A stretch of DNA of 64,000 nt from Bacidia rubella (taxonomy: Eukaryota > Ascomycota > Lecanoromycetes > Lecanorales > Ramalinaceae): the NCBI GenBank assembly GCA_032158265.1, contig JAVTIF010000011.1, forward strand, positions 1,116,001-1,180,000, in the 5' to 3' direction. Positions 61,879 through 64,000 of the stretch are shown here, one piece after another. The translations under genes and the position numbers were made by a program. The first letter of the stretch is position 1, and the number at the start of each line of letters is the position of its first letter. The notes under the pieces are model-generated. The model searched no databases. It was not told the DNA's origin and saw nothing but the letters and a program-made list of their open reading frames with translations.

Positions 61879-64000
61879 ATGGCATACCCGGCACCTCATG
61901 CTCGAGGCCAGTGTGCGCCGCGATACAACGATGGTGCCGGCTTACACAATGGCTCAAGGGATCCCAGATACCGGCAAGACCATAGAGGGCACGATAGTCT
62001 CTATCCTCGTAGTGGGAGGGGAAGGGGACAACAACCTTTCGATAATTATCAGCCTCAGGAGGAATATGTAGGATATAACCAAAACCCATGGTATGATGGC
62101 ACAGAAGGCTATAACAACAGTCATGGTCCCAACAATGCCCGCTATTGGAAAGAACAGGATGGGATTCATTATTCTGAGCACTCTCGGCAGAAGCCACGTG
62201 GATCAAATGAAAATTATGCCCAGGACATGGATGTATGGAGACAGCAGGACTCTCAGCCAGCGCCACCTCAGAATAGAGGATATTGTCAAGACGACTACCA
62301 TGACCAAAGTGTTGGGAACTCACAGAGCTATAGGCAGCAAAACAAGGCCCCCGCCAGCAATGTATTTTTGCCGAGCGAGCAAGCCAATCGTCCGGACTAT
62401 GGCTATGAGGCAGATCAAGGCAACTTGGAATCAGCACGTCGTGCGCATAATATTGGGACACAACCACAAGGCCACTATACGAGTAATGAAGTGGATACCC
62501 TGCCGAGATACTTAAACTCGACTGTCAGTCGTAGGACGCCAGTTAGTGATGATCACGCCGGAGGTGGACATGGCCATCAGCTTGAGACTTTTGACGCTCT
62601 TGCTCAGCACTCAATGGCTCAGAGAGGAGGCTTTCAGATGAGTTCGAGAAAACAAGGTGCCAGAATATGTAGGCTGTCTCTTTGACTGTGGTCGCACGTT
62701 TTAGATCTTACTAACGCCACATAGCTCCACCTAGGCCAAGCCGAATTTCAGATGAGAAAAAATCGCCAGATACGTTGTCATGGGATAATCCGTTTCCCAC
62801 TTTTCGTGATCAGTCGAAAAAGGGTCTCGGTGGCTCCCTCGACCACCACCCACTCACAGGCAAAACTAGTCTAGAACACGGTGACCCTCAGCACAGGCTT
62901 CAGACTTATCCTAAACAAAATGCAGTAAGGCCGCAAAACCCGGCCTCTCCACGTAACATAGTAGCAGATGTTGCTCAGCCTACTGAACATGGCTACGCAC
63001 AAGCAGTATTCGACGGGACCGGGGCGCGTGTAAATGTTGAACGTGACGGAATTAGGGGTCTATCGAATGTACACCCTGAGTTGTCTGGACGTAGACCATA
63101 CCTTGGGAATCCAGCAACTACAGCCAAAGAATTGGATCGACAAGCCCATAGTGACAGCCATTTGGAAACGATTGAGAGCCAACATCCACACACGCGACTT
63201 CCCAATGAAGATGCCATGAGTCCATCTAAGGAGAACAACATGTCTTCAAAATTTGCGTTTGAACGAAGCAGAACCATGCCAACAGCTATCTCGGGGCCAG
63301 TTCCCGAGTCTGGTCTCATACTTGCAGATGATGACCCACCTGCATGGCAAGAACCGGGCGCTGTCTCGGGTTACTACGGTCCTCAAGATCACAACTATCT
63401 ACCCGATCGTTCCGTCCAGGGAGCACCGCAAAGGCCGCGAGCACTTTCAAGGTCTCAAACCGATGATCCACGGCATGGCAATGGCAGTGTTGCTCGGCGT
63501 GTGGAAACAAATTCTTCGAATCAAGCACATCTGCCGCAAGCTAGCTACGGGTTGATCCAAGAATCACATGACGAGTTCACACAAGATCCATTTCAGCGAC
63601 ACCCTCAGGAGAAATCTAGGCAACGGTCGTCTCCTGCTGACGATGAGATGCCGAACTTTGACGCTGTTCCAAGGCTCGGAGGGCAACTGCGAGGACTGAC
63701 AATGGACGAGCATCTTCAATCATCAGCAAGGCAGCCGGAAAGACCACCTCAAATGCAAAGACACGCAGATCCCTACAGTCTCAATCAGAGGGAAGACCTT
63801 TATCAGGAACAGTATCCTCGTAGCAGATCCCAACCCAATTTCATGGAAGTGCCGCCTCAAGCCAGACGATACGGCGATTCTGACTCCCCTGCGCCGGGGC
63901 CGCCCGATAGGAGACCTGCCACGAGCGCTGCTTCACGGAATGACCAGCGGAGCGGTTTCCGTCCACCTCCTAACCACTCTGCTCGCGGACCCATGAGACC
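61879..64000 (+). CDS. Large, low-complexity hypothetical protein, 5' part (runs off the window)
   Basis: Exon 1 61879-62656, intron 62657-62724 (GTGCCA donor, CTAAC branch site, TAG acceptor), exon 2 from 62725 to the window end with no stop. About 684 residues are visible. The N-terminal 260 residues are rich in Gln, Asn, Tyr, Gly and Arg with no hydrophobic segment; exon 2 begins PPRPSRISDEKK and contains the short motif WDNPFPTF, later many Pro/Ser/Arg-rich stretches (GPPDRRPATSAAS). It appears intrinsically disordered throughout. An aromatic-flanked NPFP motif occurs in some fungal cortical or scaffold proteins, but I do not recognise this one; any folded domain would lie beyond 64000. 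Confidence 0.8.

Noticed and set aside
61850..62467. 205-codon minus-strand frame
   Set aside because: Antisense to the repetitive exon 1 of the disordered protein; low-complexity shadow.
1..64000. CRISPR arrays, bacterial operons, tRNA or rRNA genes
   Set aside because: Nothing of the kind seen; the gene structures are fungal.

Overview
The window reads as part of a filamentous ascomycete (Pezizomycotina) chromosome with the bimodal base composition left by repeat-induced point mutation (RIP). Two GC-balanced, gene-bearing segments (about 0.9-3.4 kb and 52.4-64 kb) flank a very AT-rich block of about 49 kb (3.5-52.4 kb), and a second AT-rich block occupies the first 0.9 kb. Evidence for a fungus: short introns (47-68 bp) with GT..AG ends and CTRAY-like branch sites, a peroxisomal malate synthase ending in SKL, a Cbp4-type mitochondrial assembly factor, and chromodomain Ty3/gypsy elements whose codons decayed in the C-to-T/G-to-A manner of RIP. 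A dothideomycete-like genome would fit, but I cannot name the species.

Left gene island (0.9-3.4 kb): one two-exon gene for a secreted or membrane-anchored histidine acid phosphatase, preceded by a 13-bp triplicated repeat and a 13-codon upstream ORF that overlaps its start codon. A TA-flanked inverted-repeat element (3197-3355) and a gypsy LTR (about 3467) mark the edge of the AT-rich block.

AT-rich block (3.5-52.4 kb): no functional gene was found; it is a nested stack of dead transposable elements, which I resolved by hand from terminal motifs and target-site duplications (TSDs). It holds four Ty3/gypsy elements. One is complete with 270-bp LTRs and TSD AGTTC (33452-40363), inserted in the integrase of another gypsy element. 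A second is complete with 286-bp LTRs and TSD CTAAG (44209-52438) and forms the right edge of the block. The block also holds three solo LTRs of one 385-bp family with perfect 5-bp TSDs, four copies of a hAT-like MITE (8-bp TSDs in three), a TA-flanked foldback MITE, a LINE remnant, and five insertions of an element family whose ends fit non-autonomous Helitrons (A|TC start, 3' hairpin, terminal CTTG|T).

Right gene segment (52.4-64 kb): about 2.2 kb without a recognisable gene, then a beta-carbonic anhydrase (-), a degraded hypothetical gene (-), a GFA/CENP-V-fold protein (-), a seven-exon peroxisomal malate synthase (+), a three-exon cbp4 homologue (-, convergent with malate synthase), and the 5' part of a large disordered protein (+) that runs off the window. 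These are core metabolic or mitochondrial genes (glyoxylate cycle, CO2/bicarbonate balance, complex III assembly) and do not form an obvious co-regulated cluster.

All alignments were done by eye; TE boundaries supported by a TSD are precise, while polyprotein domain positions are approximate.
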